From a methanogenic archaeon ISO4-H5 (GTDB lineage Archaea; Thermoplasmatota; Thermoplasmata; Methanomassiliicoccales; Methanomethylophilaceae): a stretch of 64,000 bases of DNA. The first letter of the stretch is position 1, and every line of letters begins with the position of its first letter. The DNA lies in assembly GCA_001560915.1 (NCBI GenBank), contig CP014214.1:1302001-1366000 (forward strand), read 5' to 3'. The position numbers and the translations under genes are program-made. Shown here one piece after another: positions 25,967 to 35,092 of the stretch. The notes under the pieces are model-generated. The model saw only the letters and a program-made list of their open reading frames with translations. It ran no database searches and was not told the DNA's origin.

Positions 25967-28044
25967 CTGGAGCCCTCCTTGGAAGGTGCGGGCTTTAGAT
26001 TATCCACGGTAGCCATCCACATCTTGCGGGTCTTTCTGTTCACCGAGGGGATTACTGGGTCATGTGCGCATTTGTTCCTGAAGTGTCTTATCTCCTCCAG
26101 CGTCTTGTAATCCTGGTCGGAAATCAGGCCACGCTCGTGGCTATTGGTGATCATATCCACCAGGTCCTGCGCCTCCACCAGGGTCTTGAGAGCCTCTTCG
26201 AGGGTTATGCCGAGGGTTATGCCGAATATCCTGTCGGGGGCGTTCTCTTGAACCTTGACCTGGACCATACTCTTCAGAACGGAAGCAATATCGGCGGAGA
26301 TATCAACGTAGAACTCCACTTCGCGGAACCTGTCTGCACCACGGATGAATGGTGCCGCAGCCTCCAGATCCCTGCGCATTGCCGGCCCGCGGCTCATGAC
26401 AATCTCCCTGTCCTCTTCGGATATTCCGTCGATATCCATCTCCATCGAGGAGGGGGATTTGATTCTCAGAATAGCCTTCATCGTCTGGATGTTCTGCGAG
26501 AGGTTGGACGCTGCCGCGAAGGGTTTGGATACAAAACTTCCGCAGGTGCCATCGAGGATGTCGTTCGTGAGCTGATCCTTGATATCAAGTGCCTTCACCA
26601 TCGGAGCAGGGTTCCTCACGTTGGGGTACAGTGCCTCGGCCACCAGGAGGTTACTGCGGGCATCCCCGGTCTTCATGCTCTCCGTCAGGATGTTTCCTGT
26701 TACGACGGTCTTGGTCTCGGCAAGGATGGATGCAGCCTCCTTAGGCCCCAGTCTTCTGCCTGCGATGACCTCCTCGATGACGTCCGGTAGCTCCGCGTAC
26801 CATCTCATCTTGCGGTATTCCTGAAGTGCCAGTATGTCAGCGCGTATGTCGGAGGAAGCGGTCAGATACCTCTTCACCAATTCGAGAATGTCTTCGGAAT
26901 CGTCCGTTATAGACATGATTCCCAGAGCCTTCTTGAATCCCGAATAAGTCGTGATGTCCACCTCTCCCACTGCCTGTTTGACGATCTCCTTTATACGGCC
27001 CTCATCGATGCTTCTGCGTACCATCAGGTTGCAGTTGCCCGTACCCTCGAACCCGCTGACCGGCACATCTCTGTTGACCAGACAGTACTCATACCCGAGT
27101 TTTGAGGTCTCTATTGCCAGGATATCGCATCCCTGGTCCCCTCTGAGAGTGTCGTACTTCTGGGAGGTGATGAATTCTCCCCCGACCATGACCAGCCTGG
27201 ACTTCTGGACATTCACCTCCGATGGGAGATGGGCTGAATAGCGGTCCCATTCCGGCATATCCGCGCGGACGTCTTGGAAGGTTAGCCCGGAGTCGGCCGA
27301 TCTGTATGCTCCACCATCTATGAGGTCCACGAGGTCCTCGGATGTGAACCTGCCCTTGAGGAAACTCTCGTCGAGGTCGCCGGGATTCAGAGAGAACGTT
27401 CCTGTCACCTGGTCGAAGTTGAGGGATATGTCCTTCGAATAGCAGCTCATCTGCATGTCCGCATCGATGTTGACGTCGAAGATGTCGGCATCCTTAGGTA
27501 CAGCGAAGTCACCCTTGTCCATGATTAGTGCATTCTCTATCCTCTGATCATCGGGTTGGATGTCCCTGAAAAGGTCTGCATGGAATCCATCGGGACTGCA
27601 GCGAGTTATCCTCTCATCTTTTAGATATTTCTTATTCGCCTGTGCTGGCACATATGCCATGATGCCGCGGATCTCCTCGATTTTGTCCGCGATTACACCC
27701 TTATCGAATGCCTGTCTGCCTGCAGTGGTGAACTCAGCATCCGAAACAGGATTATCGATATCGGGATCCTGGCGGAGCGTTATCATCTGGGAATCCGCGC
27801 CGCCTGGGCCCCAGCACATATTCTCGAGGGCGGGCCGATATACCTGGTTGAAGACTATCTCCGGGATTCCGTAGATGTCCATCACCTCCCTCCAGGTCTT
27901 GTCCCTGAGCGATTTCATGCCGATGGTGGTGAGGAGCATGTACTCGACACCGGTAGGCTTCCTTACCACGCTGTACTTTGCGCTGAACCCTTTCGAAACT
28001 ACGGGCAATTTGAGTTTGATTGTCAGTCTGGCCGTTTCACTCAC
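25963..28044 (-). CDS. Large protein with C-terminal HEPN-like domain
   Basis: The 693-residue protein has an N-terminal part of unknown fold (about 1-350), a helical middle and a C-terminal helical domain with RNKCAH (about 656-661), the Rx4H motif of HEPN ribonucleases in its usual IRHFRNKCAHD setting. A 12-bp tandem duplication (GAGGGTTATGCC twice, 26198-26221) gives GITLGITL in this domain. The start is a GTG overlapping the helicase stop by 8 nt. HEPN domains often cut RNA in defence and stress systems; cleavage by this protein is inferred from one motif. Confidence 0.75.
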   Translation of the reverse strand: MSETARLTIKLKLPVVSKGFSAKYSVVRKPTGVEYMLLTTIGMKSLRDKTWREVMDIYGIPEIVFNQVYRPALENMCWGPGGADSQMITLRQDPDIDNPVSDAEFTTAGRQAFDKGVIADKIEEIRGIMAYVPAQANKKYLKDERITRCSPDGFHADLFRDIQPDDQRIENALIMDKGDFAVPKDADIFDVNIDADMQMSCYSKDISLNFDQVTGTFSLNPGDLDESFLKGRFTSEDLVDLIDGGAYRSADSGLTFQDVRADMPEWDRYSAHLPSEVNVQKSRLVMVGGEFITSQKYDTLRGDQGCDILAIETSKLGYEYCLVNRDVPVSGFEGTGNCNLMVRRSIDEGRIKEIVKQAVGEVDITTYSGFKKALGIMSITDDSEDILELVKRYLTASSDIRADILALQEYRKMRWYAELPDVIEEVIAGRRLGPKEAASILAETKTVVTGNILTESMKTGDARSNLLVAEALYPNVRNPAPMVKALDIKDQLTNDILDGTCGSFVSKPFAAASNLSQNIQTMKAILRIKSPSSMEMDIDGISEEDREIVMSRGPAMRRDLEAAAPFIRGADRFREVEFYVDISADIASVLKSMVQVKVQENAPDRIFGITLGITLEEALKTLVEAQDLVDMITNSHERGLISDQDYKTLEEIRHFRNKCAHDPVIPSVNRKTRKMWMATVDNLKPAPSKEGSR

Positions 28045-31000
28045 CTCCTGTGATTGTGTCCTCGGTCAGGATTCCGTTCTTCCGCTCTATGGTGCTTATC
28101 ATGTTCCTGTAGATTGGTAGCTTCCTGCCAGCTCCCTTCTCTGCACCTATATCGTCATCCATAGGCACCAGCATTGGCTCTAGGGCACTCCTGTTACCGA
28201 CGATGATCAGAAGACGCCTGGCCCTGCTGATGGCCACATTGATACGGTGGTAGTTCATGAGGAACCGGGCCTTGGAAGTCGTCCTCACCATCGACAGGAT
28301 GATGATGTCACGCTCGTCCCCCTGGAAATCATCCACCGTCTTGACCATGAACTTCTCATCGCCGCTGTCGTTGAAGGAACGATACTTCTGGACCTTCTTG
28401 CCGCGGATGCGCTTCGCCTGATCTGCGTAGGGGCAGATGACTCCCACGCTGAGCCTCGTATCGTGGCGCCTGTCTACATCCCCGGTCAGGGGTTTTCCGT
28501 TGCGGTCGCATCTGCACCCCCTGTTGATCAGTTCGAGGAGTTTCCTGACCACTTCTATCTCGTTCTCATTGTAGAACGAGGTACTACCGGACTCCTGCAC
28601 CTCTTTGCCTTTGCAGTCCACGAATACGACGTGGGTGTCTTCGCCGATTATCTTCCTGCCGTAAGCACCCGTTATGTTGAGATAGTGCTCGCGGGCCTTG
28701 GCATTGATTCCTGCCTTCAGTTGATTGTCATAGAATACGTTGTCCACGTCCATGATGTCCGGATGCATGCGGTATTGCACATCTAGCATGATCTTGTTGC
28801 GGGGTGAGGTCTCATGGAACAGCTTGGCGAAGAAGCTGGTCTCATACTCCTTCTTATAGCGCTTCTCATCCCCAGGATTGATCCATTGGGGATCGTATTT
28901 GCCCTTCTCCATCTCATCCTCGGATATCCTCTCGGTGAACATGGGCGGGAGCTGCTTATGGTCCCCCACTAGGATTACGGTCTTACCGTAGAGGATGGGG
29001 TGGAGCAACTCCACGAACGGGATCTTGCTCACCTCATCAATGATGACCACATCGATGTTGAGTTCGTTCAGACGAATCTTCTCCTCATCGCTTTCGAAAC
29101 GGTCATTCGTAGTGCAGGTCATGCCGAATACGTTCACCGTCCGCAGGAGTTCGCTCTTATATTGGTCGCGGTCGTTGTCGATGACCTGCTCGTCCCGCAG
29201 ATACTTAATGATCCTCTTGTAGGCATCCACCCTGTCGTCCAATCCTTCGCGGTTGTTCCTGTACTCCCTCTCCAGGTTGTCGCGGACATTCATGAGCTTG
29301 TCGATGACCTCCGCGGGACTGCTATAGGTTATGGTGAGGTTCAGCCTGGCCAGGACATCCTTCACCAGGGTCTCGAATTCCGACTGGGCTTTCTCCAGGG
29401 AACGGTAGGCTCCGTCTGTGCGCGCGTCCTCGATTTCGTTCTTGATCCTTGTGATCTGCGACTGTATAATTTCCAGTTTGGTGGGATCGATTTTGCGTTC
29501 CAGATCGTCCACGAATTTCCTGTAGCGCCTCTCCTCCTCGTCGAGTATCGAATCGATGAGTCCTTTGGCCTCCAGGACCTTGTCCTGCGGAGGGACAGGG
29601 TTCAACTTCCTGAGGATGCGGAACGTCTCCTCCTCATCCAGGTCGTTATAGGAGAGGTACTTCTCGATTTCGGAGTTGATGCTTGCAATCTCCGATGCAG
29701 ATGCAATCTCCTTCCTGGCCCGGAGATCGAACAGTTTCTGATGGAACTCCATCTCGATGAACTCGTTCTCCAGTTCCGCCGAATCGGTCGAGCGGAGGAG
29801 CCTTATCATCTTGATTGGCTCCATTCCGTATGATGAGGCATCGAAACCTATACCTTGGAGCTCATCGAGTATCCTTCCGATGATCTTTTCATCGTCGATG
29901 TCGAGTATCCTCGACAATTCCTCCTCCTTCTCCATTATCTTATTGCGGTAGGTGTCGTTGTTGGTCTCCAGCTTATCCTTCTTGTTATATTCAGAATCCA
30001 GATTGCGCTGAAGATCCAGGATTCTCTCCTTCACGGCCTCGGTCTCCACTGAATACCTGTCGATTCTATGTGCCAGATCCTCGAGCTTCTCTATGCTCTC
30101 CGAGAGGTCGGACATATACTGCTGATGGTCCGTGTACTTACGAAGCTCCTTCTCTAGACTCATGGTGATGTTGTTGTAGAAGTTATCGAGCAGCCTTGCC
30201 ATGGAGTAGGGATTCTCCTTAGCTCTCGAGTCCTCGGTAAGGATGCGCATAGGGCGTATGGTAGGCATCTTGGGCAATCTGCTGAATGCGTTGTCGACAG
30301 CCTTGTGATTCTCGCTGGCGATCAGGACCTTCCTCCCAGATACTGCTAGCTGGGCGGTGATTTCCGCGATAACCTGCGTCTTCCCGGTACCTGGCGGCCC
30401 CTGGAGGAGGAACACACCATTGGCGGACAGCGCCTTTACAACCGCTTCTTTCTGTTTGTTGTTCAGGTTTTCGGTGAAGTACTTCATCGAATCGATGTCT
30501 AAGGCTGTGTCCTTCACTTTCCCGTCCGGGCTGAGCAGTGCTGTGGCCAGGAAGGGATTCATGACATATCCTTCCAACAGGGAATTCAGTGCCCTGCTCT
30601 GTCTGTCGATGAGCACCCAATCCCCGGTGAAATCCTTGCGGAGCAGCAATTCGGGTTTCATCCGGGGTGCAAGCCGCTTTATGATTTGCTCTGGGCTGTC
30701 TGTGTCTGGAATATCGAGTTCATAGTACACATGGAGCCTCAGCTCTGTATGATCTCTCCTTGCCGTTTCCACGCGTGCATCGAAGTCCCGGTCGATTTCG
30801 TTGATAGCGTTTACCCTCTTCTCGGCGTAAGGCCCTCCCAGTTCCGATTCAATATCCTCGCGCTTTGATAACGTCATGCGGGATATGAACTCCTCTCTGA
30901 TCCTACCCAGTTCTCTCTCGATATCTTTGCCGGGATCGAATCTTGCCTCGGCCGACTGATACTCCGTGCGGAGTTTATCGATGGTCTCGGAACGATTCTC

Positions 31001-32500
31001 AGAGTCGGCGACCAGTTTGGAGAGCCTGCTCTTCAGATCATTCTCCTTTTCGCGACAGGAACGCAACTTAGCCTGTGCCGCAGATATGTCCTTCTTCGGT
31101 ACCTCCCCCTCAGAATCTTTCAGTCTTTCGAGCACGGCCTCCGCTTGAGAACTCTCTTTTGCTGCGAGGTCCGATTCGTTCCTGCGTGCGGCTATCAGCC
31201 CCTCGGCAGACTTGATCTCCTCTTCGAGAGCTTTTATCGCATTCGATATCCTGGCCCGCTCTTCTTCGATTCTCTTCTTGGCCTGGAGCTCATTCCTCCT
31301 GGTAACAGGGCTCCTCTGTGCCTCTACTTCCGCCTCGGCGAGCCCGGGGAGCTCTGTCGCGACGAAACTGTCGAGCCTGAGCTTTACTTCCTTACGCCTG
31401 GCCTCCTCGATATCCCTCTCGGCCTTCGCCTTGGTCCTGTTACGGGCATCCTCCAGCGCCCTGAGTTCCTCCTCGGGGGGAACGTCCTCTGCTTTGGATG
31501 GCGCGATGCGGCCGTCACGAATCTGCACGAGCTGATTCTTCCTCCGATCCTTATCGACGGGGATGGCAGGATCTACCAGAACATTGGGGGCCTTGGTGAA
31601 GGAGTCGAATTTCTTCTTGACATCGATCTTCGTAGACTCCTTGAGCTCTTCTGCCTCTTTCTTGTTGAATGAGATGTAGAGGTGCAGGAGGACGGATTCC
31701 CTCGCAGTAGGATATCTTGAAATGTCGGGTTTATCCATGACCCAGATAACCCCATTGCGACCGGTATCGAGATACTGTACCGGTTTCATTTCTTCCTGAT
31801 TGATTGTCCCCTCGACGCAGTATGCCCTGATGACATCGGGTACGCAATCTCTCAGGTCATAGCCCTTCGTCGACTCCGTATCGATGAGATACTTCCTCGA
31901 CTCCAGGTACTTCTCCCAGATTTCGAATGTCTTTTCCGCAGCCTCGGGATCCTTCACGACGTAGGATCCATTGAGATCGAGCATGAAGTCATCGGTCAGC
32001 GTGCTGTAGCGTTTCTGCTCGTCCGTGGGCCAGTCGGTGAACGACCCGTTGCATTGCCACCGGCCGCGGGGTTCGATCTGAAGGACGGGGGTGCAGTCGG
32101 TGACCTCAATCTCCACCGAATCGGGAATGGTTTTGGGATCCACGGTCAGGATTGCCTTGACCTTGAACTGCCGGTGGGAATCCCTGTCCCTCTCGAAGAT
32201 GTCCCCCATCAGGACTATGTCGGTCTTGCCGTACTTCTGAGGGAACCTTACTGCCACATTGCGGTAATACTGCCCCCTGGCCTTCTCCACCGTCTGTTTC
32301 TCTCTGACAAAATTCGGATAGGAGAAATACACGGTCTGCTCAGTTACCGCGAAATGGATGAGGAGGAAGTCCTCGAAAGACTGGTTCTTGAAATTCGCCG
32401 AGAGGATGGAGAACTGGTCCTCCAGACCTGTGGAGAAGACCGTGTTCCTCACCCCCTCGTACCGATTCGAGCCGAAATCCAGGCATAGATAGTTAGTCAT
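28037..32500 (-). CDS. Upf1-like superfamily 1 helicase with long coiled-coil insertions
   Basis: The 1487-residue protein has a novel N-terminal region (about 1-300), a coiled coil (about 310-560), then the SF1 core: GPPGTGKT near 700, a second long coiled coil inserted between motifs I and II (about 750-1090), DEVSK near 1155, GDHKQLPP, YRMHP, TVDDFQGDERDIIILS and INVAISRARR. This is the AAA_11/AAA_12 (Upf1/Dna2-type) set. Start at 32500 is chosen for a GGAG site nine bases upstream; upstream codons extend into the spacer after the MazF-like gene. It probably unwinds or translocates on RNA or DNA as the motor of this operon. Confidence 0.88.
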   Translation of the reverse strand: MTNYLCLDFGSNRYEGVRNTVFSTGLEDQFSILSANFKNQSFEDFLLIHFAVTEQTVYFSYPNFVREKQTVEKARGQYYRNVAVRFPQKYGKTDIVLMGDIFERDRDSHRQFKVKAILTVDPKTIPDSVEIEVTDCTPVLQIEPRGRWQCNGSFTDWPTDEQKRYSTLTDDFMLDLNGSYVVKDPEAAEKTFEIWEKYLESRKYLIDTESTKGYDLRDCVPDVIRAYCVEGTINQEEMKPVQYLDTGRNGVIWVMDKPDISRYPTARESVLLHLYISFNKKEAEELKESTKIDVKKKFDSFTKAPNVLVDPAIPVDKDRRKNQLVQIRDGRIAPSKAEDVPPEEELRALEDARNRTKAKAERDIEEARRKEVKLRLDSFVATELPGLAEAEVEAQRSPVTRRNELQAKKRIEEERARISNAIKALEEEIKSAEGLIAARRNESDLAAKESSQAEAVLERLKDSEGEVPKKDISAAQAKLRSCREKENDLKSRLSKLVADSENRSETIDKLRTEYQSAEARFDPGKDIERELGRIREEFISRMTLSKREDIESELGGPYAEKRVNAINEIDRDFDARVETARRDHTELRLHVYYELDIPDTDSPEQIIKRLAPRMKPELLLRKDFTGDWVLIDRQSRALNSLLEGYVMNPFLATALLSPDGKVKDTALDIDSMKYFTENLNNKQKEAVVKALSANGVFLLQGPPGTGKTQVIAEITAQLAVSGRKVLIASENHKAVDNAFSRLPKMPTIRPMRILTEDSRAKENPYSMARLLDNFYNNITMSLEKELRKYTDHQQYMSDLSESIEKLEDLAHRIDRYSVETEAVKERILDLQRNLDSEYNKKDKLETNNDTYRNKIMEKEEELSRILDIDDEKIIGRILDELQGIGFDASSYGMEPIKMIRLLRSTDSAELENEFIEMEFHQKLFDLRARKEIASASEIASINSEIEKYLSYNDLDEEETFRILRKLNPVPPQDKVLEAKGLIDSILDEEERRYRKFVDDLERKIDPTKLEIIQSQITRIKNEIEDARTDGAYRSLEKAQSEFETLVKDVLARLNLTITYSSPAEVIDKLMNVRDNLEREYRNNREGLDDRVDAYKRIIKYLRDEQVIDNDRDQYKSELLRTVNVFGMTCTTNDRFESDEEKIRLNELNIDVVIIDEVSKIPFVELLHPILYGKTVILVGDHKQLPPMFTERISEDEMEKGKYDPQWINPGDEKRYKKEYETSFFAKLFHETSPRNKIMLDVQYRMHPDIMDVDNVFYDNQLKAGINAKAREHYLNITGAYGRKIIGEDTHVVFVDCKGKEVQESGSTSFYNENEIEVVRKLLELINRGCRCDRNGKPLTGDVDRRHDTRLSVGVICPYADQAKRIRGKKVQKYRSFNDSGDEKFMVKTVDDFQGDERDIIILSMVRTTSKARFLMNYHRINVAISRARRLLIIVGNRSALEPMLVPMDDDIGAEKGAGRKLPIYRNMISTIERKNGILTEDTITGGE

Positions 32501-32540
32501 TGTAATTGCTCCGTTTGTTACTGTGAATTTTACGGCCTGT

Positions 32541-32876
32541 TCATGAGCAGACCCAGTCCTCATCCTCCGGGCTCAGATGGCCCAGGCACCTCTTGATCCG
32601 CCCGAGGGGAATCGTATGCTCCTCCATGTCCACGAAGGTCCTCTTCATGAGACCTGCTCCGAACGGGTCTGCAATCGCCCTCCTGTCCCGGACGGTCGAT
32701 TTCTGCGAGGTGCAGCTGCGGTATCTGACGAGTCCGTCTGAGTATCCCGTGACGACCACCGGCCTACTCTTGCAACCCGTGGCCCCGTCGAACGGGAGGT
32801 TCTCGGCCCAGCAGACATCGCCCCGCCTTACGGAAGAGACACGGCGATTGTACTTCCTCGTGTCCAGGTGGGTCAT
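32541..32876 (-). CDS. MazF/PemK-like (type II toxin fold) protein
   Basis: The 111-residue protein has the MazF/PemK core: RRGDVCWAENLPF, then GCKSRPVVVTGY, as in the RGD(I/V)W...RPV(L/V)V pattern of mRNA-interferase toxins. The C-terminal half (PFGAGLMKRTFVDM, IPLGRI) fits the remaining strands. Its ATG overlaps the TGA of a 71-residue gene upstream (ATGA), where an antitoxin would sit. The helicase gene follows after 40 nt. PemK-fold proteins also occur as nucleic-acid-binding parts of defence systems, so toxicity is not certain. Confidence 0.75.
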   Translation of the reverse strand: MTHLDTRKYNRRVSSVRRGDVCWAENLPFDGATGCKSRPVVVTGYSDGLVRYRSCTSQKSTVRDRRAIADPFGAGLMKRTFVDMEEHTIPLGRIKRCLGHLSPEDEDWVCS

Positions 32877-33088
32877 GAGACCACAATCCCGCTGACCGGG
32901 ATGAGAATCCCGTGATTTTCATGATGAACCGCTGTGTGACCCGTTGCGTAACGGTACTCCCGCCTGCCTTCGTGTCCGCCTTCGAATGTTCTACATCCGG
33001 GGATGAGTTCCACCGGATGTCCCGCCCCCGCCAAAACCGGGGACACAATCCTATGAGCCCTGCGGCCCATTACACAAATGTTCACCAT
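32873..33088 (-). CDS. 71-residue protein, first gene of the helicase operon (possible antitoxin position)
   Basis: The small protein is rich in His, Arg and Gly (GRRAHRIVSP, GHTAVHHENHG). I recognise no domain. It is supported by position: its stop overlaps the MazF-like start (ATGA), and its ATG lies about 48 nt downstream of the predicted transcription start. A longer frame to 33169 exists but begins upstream of that transcription start. It could be an antitoxin, but antitoxins usually have an acidic or DNA-binding N terminus, which is not seen. Confidence 0.55.
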   Translation of the reverse strand: MVNICVMGRRAHRIVSPVLAGAGHPVELIPGCRTFEGGHEGRREYRYATGHTAVHHENHGILIPVSGIVVS

Positions 33089-33333
33089 GTAATCACGTCC
33101 TGTTCCCCGCCCATCTGAGGCAGGGTGTCTTTCGACGGTTACATATCGTTTAACCTGATATATAAACATTCATTTGGTTGTAATTATTCACCATTTTCAT
33201 CACTTTTCTATTTTTTAACAAAAATAATTTTTTTATAATACAATATATTTTTTTGTAATTAAACAAAATACTTTTCAAATAAAATAATTTCTTTTAGAGT
33301 AAAAATAAATATTTAGAATTAAGATACTCACGC
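33089..33333. promoter_or_regulatory. Divergent AT-rich promoter region between helicase operon and CARF regulator
   Basis: On the minus strand TTTATATA (33159-33166) is the likely TATA box of the MazF-like/helicase operon. On the plus strand AATAAATATTTAGAATT near 33304-33320 fits the CARF gene, which would have a very short leader. Between them, 33180-33300 is almost pure A/T runs, far more AT-rich than other spacers in the window. The CARF-wHTH protein may bind here. Confidence 0.6.
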
Positions 33334-34014
33334 ATGGTACAGCATGTTCACATCTGCCCTGTCGGATTCTATCCTGAACCGATACTCGCAGCAGTCGGGG
33401 CCCTGCCCGCAGACAAATACTATTTCCTATACAATGAGCACGAGGAGAGCCTCAAATGCTTGGAAGCGGTGAAGACGGCCCTGGCGGCAATCGGGCAGAA
33501 CAACAACATGGAGATGGATATCGACCCGTTCGATTACAGCGCGGTCGTCGGAACCCTCATGAAGATTCACCATGAGGAGAGACATCAGGACCCCGATACC
33601 CATTTCTACATCAATTTCACCAACGGCACCAACATCGTCGCGGGAGCGTGCTGCAGCGTATCGTACTTCATCGGTGCCACGCTGTACTATGTGATGCGTG
33701 ACGAGCCTGGATCGAATCTTTCAAAGACAGAACGTGTGAGGATTATTAAGACGCCGCGCATCCCGGACATAGAGAAGATGAAACCATTCGCAAAGGACAT
33801 CCTATCCAAGATTTGCGAATCGAAACTGGGGATAGAGATGCAGGCGTTATCCCTGTACATGCAATCTTCGCCGCAAAAACTCAACCACCACATCAACTCA
33901 TTCATCAGCAGCGGGCTGGTGGAGAAAACCAAGGACGGACGCAAGGTCGTTCTCGTGGCCACGGAGCAGGGAAAACTCCTATACTCGTGGATTGCAGAGG
34001 ATGCGGGATTCTGA
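33334..34014 (+). CDS. CARF-domain winged-helix regulator (Csa3 / DUF6293-like), copy 1
   Basis: The 226-residue protein has a Rossmann-like N-terminal domain (HVHICPVGFYPEPIL start, and NFTNGTN near 93, the CARF ligand-loop signature) and a C-terminal winged helix (about 145-226). CARF domains bind cyclic oligonucleotides or related signals in type III CRISPR and other defence loci. No CRISPR array or Cas gene is in the window. It is divergent from the MazF-like/helicase operon and may control it. A paralogue lies at 39591-40292. Confidence 0.82.
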   Translation: MVQHVHICPVGFYPEPILAAVGALPADKYYFLYNEHEESLKCLEAVKTALAAIGQNNNMEMDIDPFDYSAVVGTLMKIHHEERHQDPDTHFYINFTNGTNIVAGACCSVSYFIGATLYYVMRDEPGSNLSKTERVRIIKTPRIPDIEKMKPFAKDILSKICESKLGIEMQALSLYMQSSPQKLNHHINSFISSGLVEKTKDGRKVVLVATEQGKLLYSWIAEDAGF

Positions 34015-34064
34015 ATACTACCCGATTCGGGCAGAAGATAAACTTCAGGATACGCTCTGAGAGC

Positions 34065-34256
34065 TCACGGAGTGAAGTTCTCGTCCATCGAGTCCAGACG
34101 ACTTTTCTCCATGTTGCACACCCTGTCCTTGTACCTCACCTGCCAGAAATTCTCATTGAGTTCGGTCAGGTAGGGACGGATCAGTACCACGACGGGGTAA
34201 CGGAAGGTCATCCTGCGGATGTGCTTCTTCTTTTTCCACTGATACCAGTTCTCCAT
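34065..34256 (-). pseudogene. Gene remnant (C-terminal fragment) ending in ENFTP
   Basis: A 63-residue frame on the minus strand has protein-like content (NENFWQVRYKDRV) and ends ENFTP. The end of a similar but broken frame lies at about 45113-45260 on the minus strand (NENLW, and ENFTP before the stop). The two share GGAGTGAAGTTCTC over the stop and, beyond it, a CCC-GGG palindrome with the same spacing. I read both as decayed copies of one gene of unknown function. The remainder of 34015-34309 holds nothing I can assign. Confidence 0.35.
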
Positions 34257-34309
34257 GTACTTGCGTATTTTGAAGACAGACGTCCCCGGAGACGCCGGAA
34301 CGCTATCCT

Positions 34310-35092
34310 GTGCAGACCGCTACGGCAGTGCCGTCGCAGGCACCTGTCCAGAGAGGCCCGCCCCAGATCAAGAGGACTGAGCCCGTTACCCAGAAGTTCG
34401 AGGTAGAGAGGACCGGTCCCGACACCATCCGCAGCCCCTCATTCACCGACAACCGCTACTTCGTCCACATCAGCCCCGGCTACAAACTGCTGGTGATCAG
34501 GCCTAACGAGGACGGCAAAGTGAAAATCTCCAACTCACTAGCGCCTATAAACGAATTCATGAAAACCGTTTTTCCAGAATACGATTTTTCTGAAGAAATA
34601 AAACCATATTCTTTCAAGAAACCATGTAATTTCGATGAAAACTACTACGTAATGTTAGTTGACCGCGATCAAAAGTCATTCGGAAAAAAGAATGTCGAAG
34701 AGGTCCGCTCGGATTGTTCCAAACTCGGATACAAACTCATCCTTACATCCCCCTATTTTGAACTCTGGCTCACACTTCACTTTGAAAAATATGAGAAGGA
34801 AAAACTGCTGGAGTTTGTAAAGGAAGAAGTCCAGTTGATATACGAACAAGGGATTCCGAGATCCAATATAGGGAGGTCCCTAGGACCAAAAAGATATATG
34901 GAGCTGCTCAAACCGGGATACACGAAGAACGGAACCTTCGAGTGGGTCAAGCGTTCCGACATAAATCGTGCACTCGCAAATTCCGAAGATCTTTGCACAA
35001 ACCTAGATATGCTTGTACAAGAACTCCATTCCAATGACCTGTCATCAGTCGGTACGAACATAAAGGAACTGTTCGACTTACTGAAGGAATAA
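34310..35092 (+). CDS. RloB-like domain fused to a duplicated accessory segment
   Basis: The 260-residue protein starts with a Pro-rich linker and a 58-residue segment (residues 14-71) nearly the same as residues in the protein at 35347-36333. From about residue 72 it is RloB-like, with VMLVDRDQKSFG and TSPYFELWLTLHF (RloB consensus SNPCFELWLLLHF). RloB occurs in restriction/abortive-infection loci and is probably a nuclease or nucleotide-acting enzyme. Base composition changes at about 34525, from GC-rich to AT-rich. The start is a GTG without a clear ribosome site, and a stop lies 13 codons upstream, so the coiled-coil part of the donor gene is missing. It may be a working fusion or a recombination product. 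Confidence 0.65.
   Translation: MQTATAVPSQAPVQRGPPQIKRTEPVTQKFEVERTGPDTIRSPSFTDNRYFVHISPGYKLLVIRPNEDGKVKISNSLAPINEFMKTVFPEYDFSEEIKPYSFKKPCNFDENYYVMLVDRDQKSFGKKNVEEVRSDCSKLGYKLILTSPYFELWLTLHFEKYEKEKLLEFVKEEVQLIYEQGIPRSNIGRSLGPKRYMELLKPGYTKNGTFEWVKRSDINRALANSEDLCTNLDMLVQELHSNDLSSVGTNIKELFDLLKE

Noticed and set aside
33089-33169. N-terminal extension of the 71-residue gene to 33169
   Set aside because: It would begin at or upstream of the predicted transcription start set by the TATA box at 33159-33166.
33180-33300. CRISPR array or leader in the AT-rich region near the CARF gene
   Set aside because: There are only A/T runs. No regularly spaced repeats of 24-40 bases with unique spacers exist here or elsewhere in the window.
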